Positions 63,814-64,000 of a stretch of 64,000 nucleotides of DNA are shown piece by piece. The position numbers and the translations under genes were made by a program. This stretch comes from an uncultured Acetatifactor sp. (GTDB lineage: Bacteria; Bacillota; Clostridia; Lachnospirales; Lachnospiraceae): positions 37,459 through 101,458 of the forward strand of contig CAJUGH010000011.1 of assembly GCA_910586215.1 (NCBI GenBank). Reading direction: 5' to 3'. The notes beneath the pieces are model-generated. The model saw only the letters and a program-made list of their open reading frames with translations, was not told the origin of the DNA and did no database searches. Each line of letters opens with the position of its first letter. The first letter of the stretch is position 1.

Positions 63814-64000
63814 ATGGATTTATATAAAGAACTTGCGGCTATGCGCTGCTTTACGCGGGATGGACTTGCCAAGCGGCTCGGCTCGGCCAGCGCGGCAGCC
63901 TGGCAGATACAAAAGTTTTTAGAAAAGGGGTATATTGAGCGGGTTCGCCGTGATTTGTATGTGGTTATGAGTTTGGAAACCGATCAGCCGATTCCAAACC
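63814..64000 (+). CDS. AbiEi-like type IV antitoxin / transcriptional regulator (5' part only)
   Basis: 62 codons before the right edge. ATG at 63814 follows AGGCGGTGATAAA. The start MDLYKELAAMRCFTRDGLAKRLGSA...FLEKGYIERVRRDLYVVMSLETDQPIPN is the N-terminal winged-helix domain of AbiEi antitoxins, ending in the typical YVV strand before the antitoxin domain. AbiEi represses its own operon and counteracts the AbiEii nucleotidyltransferase toxin, which should lie just beyond the window if the system is complete. It indicates an accessory or defence region at this edge. Confidence 0.75.
   Translation, partial: MDLYKELAAMRCFTRDGLAKRLGSASAAAWQIQKFLEKGYIERVRRDLYVVMSLETDQPIPN

Overview
The window looks like a chromosomal segment of a gut Lachnospiraceae (Clostridia). 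This is inferred from the classical GGAGG ribosome binding sites, the fairly high-GC coding sequence, the LplA/B/C-type sugar ABC transporters without a linked ATPase, the YesM/YesN-type two-component systems, and the dense set of cytoplasmic glycoside hydrolases. No species can be assigned from sequence alone. No rRNA, tRNA, CRISPR array or complete insertion sequence was recognised.

Layout. 1-4310 (minus, cut by the left edge): a secreted CE12 acetylesterase / FN3 / PL11 rhamnogalacturonan lyase. 4.6-6.4 kb: housekeeping genes (S1-domain protein, GNAT). 6.7-13.2 kb: sugar uptake module 1 (YesN/YesM regulators, LplB and LplC permeases, lipoprotein). 13.5-20.6 kb: a signalling block (DtxR/MntR-like regulator, hybrid kinase, hemerythrin-receiver protein, LytTR regulator with AgrC-like kinase). 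20.8-41.4 kb: eight co-directional minus-strand genes, probably one ~20 kb operon: GH78, GH106-like, a degenerate GH2, an intact GH2, a five-bladed-propeller glycosidase, a Gfo/Idh/MocA protein, GH42 and a second GH106-like protein. 41.8-42.7 kb: Rpn nuclease. 42.9-52.6 kb: sugar module 2 (SGNH esterase, lipoprotein, two permeases, divergent YesM/YesN pair and an extra lipoprotein). 52.7-61.4 kb: minus-strand cluster of GH29, SASA esterase, BKACE, DUF1537 kinase, GH127 and an Asp/Glu-racemase-like protein. 61.7-64 kb: visibly more AT-rich accessory DNA with a membrane protein, AraC-GyrI regulator, a Fic-gene remnant and the start of an AbiEi-like antitoxin cut by the right edge.

How it works together (inference). 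The secreted CE12-PL11 protein deacetylates and cuts rhamnogalacturonan. Two ABC importers, each under a YesM/YesN pair and with a cre-like site in the promoter spacer, take up oligosaccharides. Cytoplasmic rhamnosidases, galactosidases, arabinofuranosidase/aceric-acid-hydrolase-type GH127, fucosidase and esterases then strip them. The BKACE/kinase/racemase trio next to GH127 and GH29 suggests catabolism of an unusual sugar acid.

Most unusual observations: (i) a three-copy, multi-hairpin intergenic element whose long stem is conserved by compensatory changes and which lies exactly at the 3' ends of genes, supplying stop codons and C-terminal residues; (ii) a tandem, translationally coupled GH2 pair in which one member has lost both catalytic glutamates and the N-terminal domain; (iii) a sugar-acid gene trio not matching the usual DUF1537 neighbourhoods; (iv) a lipoprotein encoded with a two-component system but without permeases.
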